This document shows, piece after piece, positions 11,043 to 24,211 of a stretch of DNA of 64,000 nucleotides; positions within the stretch are counted from its first letter, which is position 1; every line of letters begins with the position of its first letter. Below the pieces are notes generated by a model, which was not told the origin of the DNA, searched no databases, and was given only the letters and a program-made list of their open reading frames with translations. The translations under genes were made by a program, and so were the position numbers. The stretch covers positions 346,501-410,500 of the forward strand of contig JAKOGI010000363.1 of assembly GCA_029747015.1 (NCBI GenBank), written 5' to 3'. The stretch comes from Carnegiea gigantea. Lineage: Eukaryota; Streptophyta; Magnoliopsida; Caryophyllales; Cactaceae.

Positions 11043-13334
11043 TGGTGTCAAAACTTATGATCCTGTCCACACTTCTTCCATTAGCTTAAACACATCCCTC
11101 AGACCAAACACTAAAGCCAACCCAACAAGAACCAAAATGCCATGTCCCTTACTCAAGTTGAAAAATGGACTTGATTTCCATCACCTTAAGATACAGCAAT
11201 TGGGAGTTGATGTACACTCATTTTTCCTTAATATGAAAGAGGAAGCATGAAGGCAATGAGTTCATCTTTGACGTAACCCCGAAATTTGATGAGTATGATG
11301 AAAAGAAGATGATGAATGGGAGTGTTGTGAGCAAGTGCTGAATCTTGGAGGATGTCCTTACTCTCAACAAGAATTGAGGATAATTGTTTTCCAATAAAAG
11401 GAGTATGATGGATATCTCCTAGGGCTTCATATTCACCCGTGCACATTAAATTCCTTTGAGGTAACTTCATTTCAAATCCATGTATGCAAGCACTTTTTTC
11501 CCTTCCATTGTTTGAGTTTCATGATAAAACGCACTTTATGGAGTTTTATTTCAACTTCAAAATGCCAATTTCAAAGACAGGTTTGGAAGTAGGGATCATG
11601 CATTCAAAAGGGAAAACCAAAAGTAGGCTTGAGATCAACTAAGGCTAGTCCAGCATATGCCCGATGTTGTGGAGCTCTTGATCTAAATGTAAATTGCATT
11701 TAGGAAGTTGTGAGTTAGCTTTGCAGAAAGCTAATTATGTTTAACTTTTTAGGTCATGTAGTTTATTTTGAGTTGAGTCCTAGGATCATTGTTAAAATAA
11801 GGCATAGAAGACAAAGTGTTCGATCTATTTTCTATGTTCAGTTTCTAGCCTTAGTTTTGTTTTAAATATCTCTTTTGCTGGGATGCTTCATTTTAGGTGT
11901 AAGAATAGTTACATGAAAGATTAGGAAGTCTATTTTATCCTCATGTAGGTAAGTACAGTGTAACTCAAGAGTTGGTGGGAGGAAAGGACCATTGTTTCCA
12001 TTTTGCTAGTTTTAGAACCAGAAGAGAAAAACTTAATTCCTGCACATAGTTCTCCTTCCTCACAATGTGATGTGATTCAAGTGGGAGAATAAAATAGACA
12101 TCCCTAAGTTTCATCTAGCTTTTGAACAATCTATTTTGAGCAACAAAGCATAAAGTGATTGATTTTTTATTTTGGAGGTCCTGTGGATTAGCCCAACGGC
12201 TCATCAATGCAACAAGCTGCTTACAACGTGAGTTTGATTGATGAGGGAAAATCTTCCACTTGCCTAAGTTAAACTTCAAAATGTCATCTATCCATTGAAT
12301 CAAGTTTCACATGAATTGGACATCATTTGCTCATTCAAAATAGAACTCAAAGCTAAAAAGTCACCCTGTAGCTCCAGTCGTGCATAGGTCAGAGTTTTAA
12401 ATGCTAGTTCTATGTGCTAAGCTTGCAATTTTGATGAATTTATGACATTAAAATGTGGCATAATATTATTCAATCATCCCAAAAGTTTGGTAGCAAGACT
12501 TCAAGGGACCATGACTTATCCACCTTAAGTGTGTGGGAAAAAGCTATTAATTGGTTAATGACTTTTTTGTAGGCAACTCATATTCTTACCTTTTAATGCT
12601 AATCTAAAGCTGTTGCAAGTGGGTTCTTTTGCTAAATAAGTCTTATGAAGTTTGACTTCTAGTGTAGGCTTGACATCTATTTTGTTTAGTTACTCACTTA
12701 ATTCAGGTATCAAGCCGTAGTTACATCTTGTAGTTTTAATTTTAGTTTTTGCTTGCTTTTACTTCATGCATGTTGGTGTATTCTAAGAGAGAAGGAATGA
12801 TAGAGGGCATATAAAAAGCCTCTCATCTTTATCTTGTAAAATCAGGCTGTTGAGAGTTAATGATAAGTTAAGCATAGTTTCTTTCACCCCTTAAATCCTC
12901 TGCTTGCTTATCTTTAATTTTGGCAAAGTAAAGTGGTGTTTAAGTGAGTCTTAATCTTCTTTAGGGTGGTGTTTCTTATCCCTAAAGGTAATTAATGACC
13001 CTAGATTGAGCTTGGTAATGTTTTCTATCCTAGCATTGATCTAGTTCATCAAACCGAATCAATCCTAATTAGCTATTATTTCTTATCCTAATTAGTTCAC
13101 TCTTAACTCTCTTCTTTCCAAGTGTTGATTCATTGGGTGAGTCAAGTTCATGTCCATCTCTCTCTCTTTTTTTTTTTTTCACCTTCTCTCAAGTTAATTT
13201 TCCAGGTTTCACTTTAAAAGCCCGACAAATCATACTTTTAAGGTTATTTTTTTACTTGTTCTAGTGGCTAGCCATTTTTCCCCAGATATTGTTTATTAGC
13301 TTAATGCTTAGGCCCTTGAGAATATGCATTAGAT
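11043..13334 (+). repeat. Array unit U1
   Basis: Starts at the PBS remnant TGGTGTCAAAAC; TATA at 12810. Its internal block differs from U2-U6 (GATATCTCCTAGGGCTTCA) and resembles U8. A 69-codon frame of U2 is not open here. Confidence 0.75.
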
Positions 13335-15659
13335 TCGATATTAAAGCTTATATTTCTCTCCACACTTCTTTTATTAGCCTAAACACATCCCTTAGACTAA
13401 ACACTGAAGCCAAGCCACAAAGTACCGAAATGCCTACCCCTTAGGAATTTACTTCAGTTAAAAGATGGACTTGAATCCCTTCACCTCAAGATATAACAAT
13501 TGGGAGTTGATCGACACTCCTTTTTCCTTAATATGAAAGAGAAAGGTAGGAAACCCCTTTTCTCAAATGATGAGGGTCAATGTCATGAAGGCAATGAGGT
13601 CCCCTGTGGCCAATCTTTTAGATTTTTATGAGTATGAAGAAGAAGAAGAATATGAAGATAAGTGTTATGAGCAAGTGCCCGATCTGGAAAGATGTCCTTG
13701 CTCTCAAAGAGAATTAAGGACAATTGTTTTCGAACAAGAGGAATATTATAGATATTTGCTAGTGCATGACATTTAGCGTTACACATCAAATTCCTTTGAG
13801 GTAACTTCATTTCAAATCCATGCATAGCAAGCCCTTTTTTCCCCAGCATTGTTCGAGCTTTCTAATCAAAAGACACTTTATGCAGTTTTATTTGAACTTA
13901 AACATGCCATTGTCAATAGGAGGTTTTAAAGTGGGGATCATGCATTCCAAAGGGAAAACCAAGACTAGGTTTGAGATCAACTAAAGCTAGTCTAACTTTG
14001 CCTAATGTTGTGTAGCTCTTGATCTGAATGTACAATGCATTTAGGAAGCTACAAGTTACCTTTTTAGAAAGCTAATTAAGTTTACTTTTTGGTGATGTAA
14101 TCTATTCTAAGCTAGTTTGGCGATCCTTGGCAAAATAAGGCATAGAAGCCAAAGTGTCAGCTTTGTTTCAGTGCCCAGTTTATAGCCTTGGTTTTGTTTT
14201 AAGTATTTTCTTATCTAAGATGCTTCATTGTGTGTAAGAACAATCGTATGAAATCTTAGGAAGTCTATTTTATGATCATGTGATAAATTTAGTGCAAGTC
14301 AAGAGCTGGTGGGAGGAAAGGACCATTGTTCCCACTTTGCGAGTTTTCGAAATAGAAGAGAACAACTCAATTCATACACCTCGTTCTTCCTCCGCACAAT
14401 GTGATGTGATTCAAGTCGGAGAATAAAATAGGCATCCCTAAGTTTCATCTGACTTTTGATTAATCTATTTTGAGCAACAAAGAAGAAAGTTATTGATTTT
14501 TTAAGTTTGAAGTCATATGGCTTAGCCCAACAACACATCAATGCAACAAGCATCTTGCAGGATGAATTTGATTGAAGTGAGGAAAATTTTCACATGCCTA
14601 AGTTAAATTCAAAATGTCATATTTCTAGTGAGTTAAGTTTCACTTCAATTGGACATCATTTGATCATTAAAAATGGAACTCAAAACAAAAAGTCACCCTA
14701 CGGTTCCAGTCCTACACATATCTGAAGTCGAATGTTATTGCTCTGTGCTAAGATTATGATTCTGGTTACTTGATGGCTTTAAGATGTGATGTAATATTGA
14801 TCAAAATCATCCCAAAAGTTTGGTAGCAAGACTCCAAGGGGCCAAGAATTATCCACTTCAAGTGTGAGGAAAATGCTATTAATCGGTTAACTACTTTTTC
14901 ATAGGCCACTTATATTCTTACCTTTTAATGCTAATCTAAAGCTGCTGCAAATGGGTTCTTTTGCCAAATCAGTCTTTTAAAGTGTGACTTCTAATGCAGG
15001 TTTGATACCTATTTTGTTTAGTTACTCACTTAAAAGAGGTATCAAGCTGCAGTTACATCTTGTAGTTTTAGTTTTTAGTTTTTTCTTGCTTTTGCTTACT
15101 GCAAGATGGCGTATTTTAGGAGAGGGGGAATGATGGAGGGCATATAAAAAGCCTCTTATCTTCAGCTTGTAAAATCAGACTATTGAGAGTTAATGATAAG
15201 TTAAGCATAGTTTCTTTCACCCCTTAAATCCTCTACTTGCTTATCCTTAATTTTGGCAATGTAAGGTGGTGTTCAAGTGAGTCTTAATCTTTGTAAGGAT
15301 GGTGTTACTTATCCCTAAAGGTAATTAATGAACCTAGATTGAGCTTGCTAATGTTTCTTATCCTAGTAATGATCTAGTTCATCAAACTGAATCAATCCTA
15401 ATTAGTAATTGTTTCTTATCCTAATCAGTTCATGCTTAACTCTCTTCTTTCCAAGTATGGATTCAGTAAGTGAGTCAAGTTCATATCCTTCTCTCTCTTT
15501 TTTTTCACCTTCTCTCAAGTTAATTTTCCTTGTTTTAGTTTAAAAGCCCTACAAATCATATATTTAAGGTTATTTTTTTCTTAATCTACAGGCTAGCGAT
15601 TTTTCCCCAAATATTATTTATTGGCTTAATGCATAGGCCCTAAAGAATATTCATTAGAT
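13335..15659 (+). repeat. Array unit U2
   Basis: Full-length unit; PBS remnant TCGATATTAAAGC; TATA at 15143. The plus strand has a 69-codon frame (13567-13776) with an acidic run EYEEEEEYED and RELRTIVFEQEEYYRYLL. The same peptide can be read, with breaks, in other units. Confidence 0.8.
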
Positions 15660-17557
15660 TTAGTATTAAAGCATATGTTTCTCTCCACACTTCTTTCGTT
15701 AGCCTAAACGCATCCCTTAGACCAAACACTGAAGCTAAGCCACAAAGTACCCAAATGCCTACCCTTTAGGAATTTACTTCAATTAAAAGATGGACTTGAA
15801 TCCCTTCACCTCAAGATACAACAATTGGAAGTTGATCTACACTCCTTGTTCCTTAATATGAATCCCTTCTCCTCAAGCTAGTCTAACTTTTGCCTAATGT
15901 TATGTGGCTCTTGATCTGAATGTACAATGCATTTAGGAAGCTGCAAGTTAGCTTTTTAGAAAGCTAATTAAGTTTACTTTCGGGTGACGTAATGTATTCT
16001 AAGCTAGGTCTGGTGATCCTTGGCAAAATAAGGCATAGAAGCCAAAGTGTCAGCTTTGTTTCAGTGTCTAGTTTATAGCCTTAGTTTTGTTTTAAGTACT
16101 TTCTTATCTAGGATGCTTCATTGTGTGTAAGAACAATTGTATGAAATCTTAGAAAGTCTATTTTATGATCATGTGATAAATTCAATGATAGTTAAGGGCT
16201 GGTGGGAGGAAAGGACCATTGTTCTCATCTCAAGTTTCCGAAACAGAAGAGAACAACTCAATTCAAGCACCCTATTCTTCCTTCTCACAATGTGATGTGA
16301 TTCAAGTCGGAGAATAAAATAGACATCCTTGAGTTTCATCTGGCTTTGATTAATCTATTTTGAGCAACAAGGAAGAAAGTTATTGATTTTTTAAGCTTGA
16401 CGCCATATGGCTTAGTCTAACAGCTCATCAATGCAACAAGCATCTTGGAGTATGAATTTGATTGAAGTGAGGAAAATTTCCACATGCCTGATTAAATTCA
16501 AAATGTCATTTGTCTAGTAAGTCAAGTTTCACTTCAATTGGACATCATTTGATCATTCAAAATAGAACTCAAAACCAAAAAGTCACCCTGCAGTTCCAGT
16601 CCTGCGCTGGTCTTAATGTCGAATGTTATTACTCTTTGCTAAGATTATGATTTTGGTGACTTTATGGCATTAAAATGTTGCATAACATTGATCAAAATCA
16701 TCCCAAAAGCTTGGTAGTAAGACTCCAAGGGACCTTGAATTATCCACCTTAAGTGTGAGGAAAATGCTATCAATCGATTAACTACTTTTTTGCAGGCCAC
16801 TTATATTCTCACTTTTTAATGCTAATCTAAAGCTACTACAAATGGGTTCTTTCGCCGAATAAGTCTTATGAAGTGTGACTTCTAATGTAGGTTTGATGCC
16901 TATTTTGTTTAGTTACTCACTTAAAAGAGGTGTCACGATGCAGTTACATCTTGTAGTTTTAGTTTTTAGTTTTTTCATGCTTCTGCTTGCTGTAAGATGG
17001 TGTACTTTCGGAGAGAGGGAATGATAGAGGGCATATAAAAGGCCTCTCATCTTAAGCTTGTAAAATCAAACTGTTGAGAGTTAATGATTAGTTAAGCAGA
17101 GTTTCTTTCACCCCTTAAATTCTCTACTTGCTTATCTTTAATTTTGGCAAAGTGAAGTGGTGTTCACGTGAGTCTTAATCTTCATAAGGGTGCTGTTTCT
17201 TATCCCTAAAGGTAATTAATGAACCTAGAATGAGCTTGCTAATGTTTACTATCCCAGCATTGATCCCGTTCACCAAACCGAATAAATCCTAATTAGCTAT
17301 GGTTTCTTATCCTAATTGGTTCACGCTTAACTCTCTTCTTTCTAAGTGTGGCTTCATTAGGTGAATCAAGTTCATATCCTTCTCCCTATTTTGTTTTTTT
17401 TAGCCTTCTCTCAAGTTAATTTTCCTGGTTTTACTTTAAAAACCCTACAAATCATATTTTCAAGGATATTTTTTTTCTTATTCTAGTGGCTAGCCATTTT
17501 TCCCCGGATATTGTTTATTAGCTTAATGCTTAGGCCCTTGAGAATATGCATTAGATT
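15660..17557 (+). repeat. Array unit U3 (internally deleted)
   Basis: PBS remnant TTAGTATTAAAGC at 15660; TATA at 17034. About 430 bp of the internal region are missing at about 15860-15875, where the sequence jumps from TTCCTTAATATGAATCCCTT to CTCAAGCTAGTCTAAC. This makes the unit about 1.9 kb. Confidence 0.8.
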
Positions 17558-19877
17558 TGGTATTAAAGCTTATATTTCTCTCCACATGTCTTTCAGTAGC
17601 CTAAACGCATCCCTTAGACCAAACACGGAAGCCAAGCCACAAAGTACCCAAATGCCCACCCCTCAGGAAATTTACTTCAGTTAAAAGATGGTGAATCCCT
17701 TCACCTCAAGATACAACAATTGGGAGCTGATGTACACTCCTTTTTCATTAATATGAAAGAGGAAGGCAGGCAACCTCTTTTCTCAAATGTTGATGGTTAA
17801 TGTCATGAAGGCAATGAGGTCACCTTTGACCAATCTTTTAGATTTTTGTGAGTATGAAGAAGACAAATATGAACGTAAGTGTTATGAGTAAGTGCCCGAT
17901 CTAGAAAGATGTCCTCGCGCTCAAAGAGAATTAAGGATAATTGTTTTCAAACAAGAGGAGTGTTATAGAAATTTGCTAGGGCATGACGTTTAGGATTACA
18001 AATCAAATTCCTTTGGGGTAACTTCATTTCAAATCCATGCATGGCAAGCCCTTTTTTCCCCAGCACTGCTTAAGCTTTCTAATCGAAAGGCACTTTATGC
18101 AATTTTATTTGAACTTGAACATGCCATTTCCAAAAGGAGGTTTAAAGTGGGGATCACGCATTCCAGAGGGAAAACCAAAACTAGGCTTGCGATCAACTGA
18201 AGCTAGTCTAACTTTTACCCGATGTTGTGTAGCTCTTGATCTGAATGTAAAATGCATTTAGGAAGCTGCAAGTTAGGTTTTTAGACAGCTAATTAAGTTT
18301 CCTTTTGGGTGACCTAATCTATTCTATGCTAGGTCTGGCGATCCTTGGCAAAATAAAGCATAGAAGCCAAAGTGTCAGCCTTGTTTCAGTGTGCAGTTTA
18401 TAGCCTTAGTTTTTTTATAAGTACTTTCGTATCTAGGATGCTTCATTGTGTGTAAGAATAGTCGTATGAAATCTTAGGAAGTCTATTTTATCATCATGTG
18501 ATAAATTCAGTGCAAGTCAAGAGCTGGTGGGAGGAAAGGACAATTGTTCCCATTTTACGAGTTTTCGAAACAGAAGAGAACGACTCAATTCGTACACCTC
18601 ATTCCTCCACCTCACAATGTGATGTGATTCAAGTCGAACAATAAAATGGACATCCCTGAGTTTCATCTAGCTTTTGATTATTCTATTTTGAGCAAAAAAG
18701 AAGAAAGTTATTGATTTTTTAAGTTTGAAGTCATATGGCTTAATGCAACAGCTCATCAATGCAACAAGCATCTTATGGTATGAATTTGATTGAACTGAGG
18801 AAAATTTACACAAGCCTAAGTTAAATTCAAAATGTCATCTTTCTAGTGAGTCAAGCTTCGCTTCAGTGGGACATCATTTGATCATTCAAAATAGAACTCA
18901 AAACCAAAAAGTCACGCTGCTGTTCCAGCCCTGCACAGGTCTGAATGTCGAATGTTATTACTCTTTGCTAAGACTATGATTTTGGTGACTTTATGGCATT
19001 GAAATGTGGCGTAATATTGAGCAAAATCATCCCAAAACTTCAGTAGCAACACTGCAAGGGAACATGAATTGTTCACCTCAAGTGTGAGGAAAATGCTATT
19101 AATCGGTTAACTACTTTTTTGCAGGCACCTACATTCTTACCTTTTAATAGTAATCTAAAGCTACTGCAAATGCGTTCTTTTGCCAAATAAGTCTTATGAA
19201 GTGTGACTTCTAATGTAGGTTTGCTAGCTATTCTCTATAGTTACTCACTTAAAAGACGTATCAAGCTACAGTTACGTCTTGTAGTTTTAATTTTTAGTTT
19301 TTTTCCTGCTTTTACTTACTGCAAGATGGTGTATTTTGGGAGAGAGGGAATGATAGAGGGCATATAAAAAGCCTCTCATCTTTAGCTTGTAAAATCAGAC
19401 TGTTGAGAGTTAATGATTAGTTAAGAATAGTTTCTTTCACCTCTTAAATCCTCTACTTGCTTATCTTTATTTTTGGCAAGGTAAAATGGTGTTCAAGTGA
19501 GTCTTAATCTTCATAAGGGTGGTGGTCCCTATCCCTAAATGTAATTAATGAACCTAGATTGAGCTTGCTAGTGTTTCCTATCCTGACAATGATCTAATTC
19601 ATCAAATTGAATCAATCCTAATTAGCTGTTGTTTCTTATCCTAATTAGTTCACGCTTAACTCTCTTCTTTTCAAATGTGGATTCATTAGGTGAGTCAAGT
19701 TCATATCCTTCTCTCTTTTTTTTCACCTTCTCTCAAGTTAATTTTCCTGGTTTTACTTTAAAAGCCCTACAAATCATATTTTTAAGGCTATTTTTTTCTT
19801 ATTCTAGTGGCTAGCCATTTTTCTGCAGATATTGTTTATTGGCTTAATGCTTAGGCCCTTGAGAATAAGCATTCGAT
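17558..19877 (+). repeat. Array unit U4
   Basis: Full-length unit; clean PBS remnant TGGTATTAAAGC at 17558; TATA at 19363. Confidence 0.8.
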
Positions 19878-22191
19878 TCGGTATTAAAGCTTATATTTCT
19901 CTCCACACTTCTTTCATTAGCCTGAACACATCCCTTAGACGAAACACTGAAGCCAAGCCACAAAGTATCGAAATGCCTAGCCCTTAGGAATTTACTTCAG
20001 CTAAGAGATGGACTTGAATCCCTCCACGTCAAGATACAACAATTTGGAGTTGATCTACACTCCTTTTCCTGCAATATGAAAGAGGAAAGCAGGCAACCCC
20101 TGTTCTCAAATGATGAGGGTCAATGTCATGAACGCAATGAGGTCACCTTTGACCAATCTTTTAGATTTTTGTGCGTACGAAGAAGAAGAATATGAATGTA
20201 AGTGTTATGAGCAAGTTCCCAATCTGGAAAGATGTCCTTCTCTCAAAGAGAATTAAGGACAATTGTTTTTGAACAAGAGGAGTATTATAGATATTTGCTA
20301 GGGTATGGCATTCAGCATTACACATCAAATTCCTTTGAGGTAACTTCATTTGAAATACATGCATGGCGAGCCCTTTTTTCCCTAGCATTGTTTGAGCTTT
20401 TTAATCAAAAGACACTTCATGTAGTTTTATTTGAACTTGAACATGCCATTTTTAAGAGGAGGTTTTAAAATGGGATCACGCATTCCAGTGGAAAAACCAA
20501 AACTAGGCTTGAGATCAACTGAAGCTAGTCCAACTCTTGCCCGATGTTGTGTAGCTCTTGATTTGAATGTAAAATGCATTTAGGAAGCTACAAGTTAGCT
20601 TTTTAGAAAGCTAATTAAGTTCACTTTTGGGTGATGTAGTATATTCTAAGCTAGGTCTGGTGATCCTTGGCAAAATAAGGAATAGAAGTCAAAGTGTCAG
20701 CTTTGTTTCAGGGTCCCATGGTTTTGTTTTAAGTACTTTCTTATCTAGGATGCTTCATCATGTGTAAGAACAGTCGTATGAAATCTTAGGAAGTCTATTT
20801 TATGATCATGTGATAAATTTAGTGCCAGTCAAGAGCTGGTGGGAGGAAAGGACCATTTTTCCCATTTTGCGAGTCTCTGAAACAAAAGAGAACAACTCAA
20901 TTCACACAGCTCGGTCTTCCTCCTCACAATGTAATGTGATTTAAGTCGGAGAATAAAATAGACATCCCTCAGTTTCATCTGGCTTTTGATTAATCTATTT
21001 TGGGCAACAAAGAAGAAAGTTATTGATTTTTTAAGTTTGAGGTCATACGGCTTAGCCCAACTGCTCATCAATGCAACAAGCATCTTGTAGCATGAATTTG
21101 ATTGAAGTGAGAAAAATTTCCACATCCCTAAGTTAAATTCAAAATGTAATCTTTCTAGTGAGTTAAGTTTCACTTTAATTGGACATCATTTGATGATTCA
21201 AAATAGAACTCAAAACCAAAAGGTCACCATGCAGTTCAAGTCCTGCACAGGTTTGAATGTTGAATGTGATTACTCTGTGCTAAGATTATGATGTTGGTGA
21301 CTTTATGGCATTTAAATGTGGTATAATATTGATCAAAATCAGCACAAACGTTTCGTAGCAAGACTCCAAGGGACCATGAATTATGCACCTTAAGTGTGAG
21401 GAAAATGCTATCAATTGGATGACTACTCTTTTGTAGGCCACTTGTGTTCTAACCCTTTAATACTAATCTAAAGCTGCTGCAAATGGGTTCTTTTGTCAAA
21501 TAAGTCTTATGAAGTGTGACTTCTAATGTAGGTTTGATACCTATTTTGTTTAGTTACTCACTTAAAAGAGGTATCAAGCTACAGTTACATCTTGTAGTTT
21601 TGGTTTTTAGTTTTTTCTTGCTTTTACTTACTATGAGATGGCATATTTTAGGAGAGATGGAATGATAGAGGGGATGTAAAAAGCCTCTCATCTTCACCTT
21701 GTAAAATCAGACCGCTGGGAGTTAATAATAAGTTAAGCATAGTTTCTTTCACCCCTTAAATCCTCCACTCACTTATCCTTAATTTTGGCAAAGTAAAGTG
21801 GTGTTCAAGTGAGTCTTAATCTTCATAAGGATGGTGTTTCTTAGCCCTAAATGTAATTAATCAACCTAGATTGAGCTTGCTAATGTTTCCTATCCTAGCA
21901 TTTATCTAGTTCATCAAACCGAATCAATCCTAATTAGCTGTTGTTTCATATCCTAATTAGTTCATGCTTAACTCTCTTTTTTCCAAGTGTGGATTCATTA
22001 GGTGAGTCAAGTTCACATCCTTCTCTCTCTTTTTTTTCATCTTCTCTCAAGTTAATTTTCCTGGTTTTACTTTAAAAGCCCTACAAATCATATTTTTAAG
22101 GTTATTTTTTTCTTGCTCTAGTGGCTAGCCATTTTTCCCTAGATATTGTCTTTTGGCATATTGCTTAGGCCATTGAGAATATGCATTAGAT
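19878..22191 (+). repeat. Array unit U5
   Basis: Full-length unit; PBS remnant TCGGTATTAAAGC; its TATA box has changed to TGTAAAAA at 21674. Confidence 0.8.
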
Positions 22192-24211
22192 TCGATATTA
22201 AAGCCTATATTGTCGAAGGTGACCTCATTGCCTTCATGTCTTTTGCCTGAACACATCCCTTAGACCAAACACTGAAGCCAAACCACAAAGTACTGAAATG
22301 CCTACCCCTTAGGAATTTACTTCAGTTAAAAGATGGACTTGAGCCCCTCCACCTCAAGATACAACAATTGGGAGTTGATCTACACTCCTTTTTCCTTAAT
22401 ATGAAAGAGTAAGACAGGCAACCCTTTTCTCAAATGATGAGGGTCAATGTCATGAAGGCAATGAGGTCACCTTCGACAAATCTTTTACATTTTTTTGTGT
22501 ATGAAGAAGAAGAATATGAACGTAAATGTTGTGAGCAAGTGCCCGATCTGGAAAGACCTCCTTGCTCTTAAAGAGAATTAAGGACAATTGTTTTCGAACA
22601 AGAGGAGTATTATAGATATTTACTAGGACATGACATTCAGCGTTACACATCAAATTCCTTTGGAGTAACTTCATTTGAAATCCATGCATGGCAAGCCCTT
22701 TTTTCCCTAGCATTGTTTGAGCTTTCTAATCAAAAGACACTTTATGCAGTTTTACTTGAACTTGAACATGCCATTTTCAAAGGGAGGTTTTAATGTGGAG
22801 GTCATGCATTCCAGAGGGAAAACCAAAACTAGGTTTAAGATCAACTGAAGCTAGTCCAACTTTTGCCCGATGTTGTGTAGCTCTTGATCTGAATATAAAA
22901 TGCATTTAGGAAGCTACAAGTTACCTTTTTAGAAAGCTAATTAAGTTTGCTTTTGGGTGACATAGTCTATTCTAAGTTAGGTCTGGTGATCCTTGGCAAA
23001 ATAAGGCATAGAAGCCAAAGTGTTAGCTTCGTTTCAGTGTTCACTTTATAGCCTTAGTTTTGTTTTAAATACTTTTTTATCTAGGATGATTCATTGTGTG
23101 TAAGAATAGTTGTATGAAATCTTAGGAAGTCCATTTTATGATCACGTGATAAATTCAGTGCAAGTCAAGAGCCAGTGAGAGGAAAAGACCATTGTTCCCC
23201 TTTTGCGAGTTTCCGAAACAGAAGAGAACAACTTAATTCATACACCTCGTTCTTCCTCCTTACAATGTGATGTGATTCAAGTTAGAGAATATGATAGATA
23301 TCCCTGAGTTTCATCTGGCTTTTGATGAATCTATTTTGAGCAACAAAGAAAAAAGTTATTGATTTTTTAAGTTTGAGGTAATATGGCTTAGCCCAACAGC
23401 TCATCAATGCAACAGGCATCTTGTAGTATGAATTTGATTGAAGTGAGGAAAATTTCCATATGCCTAAGTTAAATTCAAAATGTCATCCTTCTAATGAGTC
23501 AGGTTCCACTTCAATTGAACATCATTTGATCATTCAAAATAGAACTCAAAACCAAAAAGTCACCCTGCAGTTCCATTCCTGCACAAGTGTGAATGTCGAA
23601 TGTTATTACTCTATGCTAAGATTATGATTTTAGTGACTTTATGACATTAAAATGTGGTATAATATTGATCAAAATCATCCCAAAAGTTTGGTAGTAAGAC
23701 TCCAAGGGACCATGAATTATCCACCTCAAGTGTGAGGAAATTGCTATTAATCGGTTAAGTACTTTTTTGTAGGCCACTTATATTCTTACCTTTTAATGCT
23801 AATCTAAAGCTGCTGCAAATGGGTTCGTTTACCAAATGAGTCGTATGAAGTGTGACCTCTAATGTAGGTTTGATACCTGGTTTGTTTTGTTACTCACTTA
23901 AAAGCGGTATCAAGCTACAGTGACATCTTGTAGTTTTAGTTTTTAGTTTTTTCTTGCTTTTTCTTACTACAAGATGGCGTATTTTAGGAGAGAGGGAATG
24001 ATAGAAGGCATATAAAAAGCCTCTCATCTTCAGTTTGTAAAATCCTCTACTTGCTTATCTTTAATTTTAGCAAAGTAAAGTGGTGTTCAAGTGAGTCTTA
24101 ATCTTCATAAGGGTGGTGTTTCTTATCCCTAAAGGTAACGCATGAACCTAGATTGAGCTTGCTAATGTTTCTTTCCCCAACATTGATCTTCATCAAACCA
24201 AATTAATCGTA
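22192..24211 (+). repeat. Array unit U6 (with local inverted copy, 3'-truncated)
   Basis: PBS remnant TCGATATTAAAGC; TATA at 24010. Positions 22211-22238 hold a 28-base reverse complement of the unit's own 22451-22478 in place of the usual sequence. The promoter-leader part is shortened after CAGTTTGTAAAATC, and the unit stops at about 24211 before reaching a PBS. Confidence 0.8.
22211..22478. repeat. 28-bp perfect inverted repeat inside U6
   Basis: 22211-22238 is the exact reverse complement of 22451-22478 (core CATGAAGGCAATGAGG). The right arm is the normal array sequence. The left arm replaces the TCTCTCCACACTTCTTTCATT found at this place in the other units. Both arms carry the U6-private CTTCGAC (CTTTGAC in sister units), so the left arm was copied from this unit. 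Confidence 0.85.

Noticed and set aside
17558..17570. tRNA gene suggested by iMet-like TGGTATTAAAGC and the similar sites
   Set aside because: Only the 12-16 bases complementary to a tRNA 3' end are present, at the position of a retroelement PBS; there is no cloverleaf around them.
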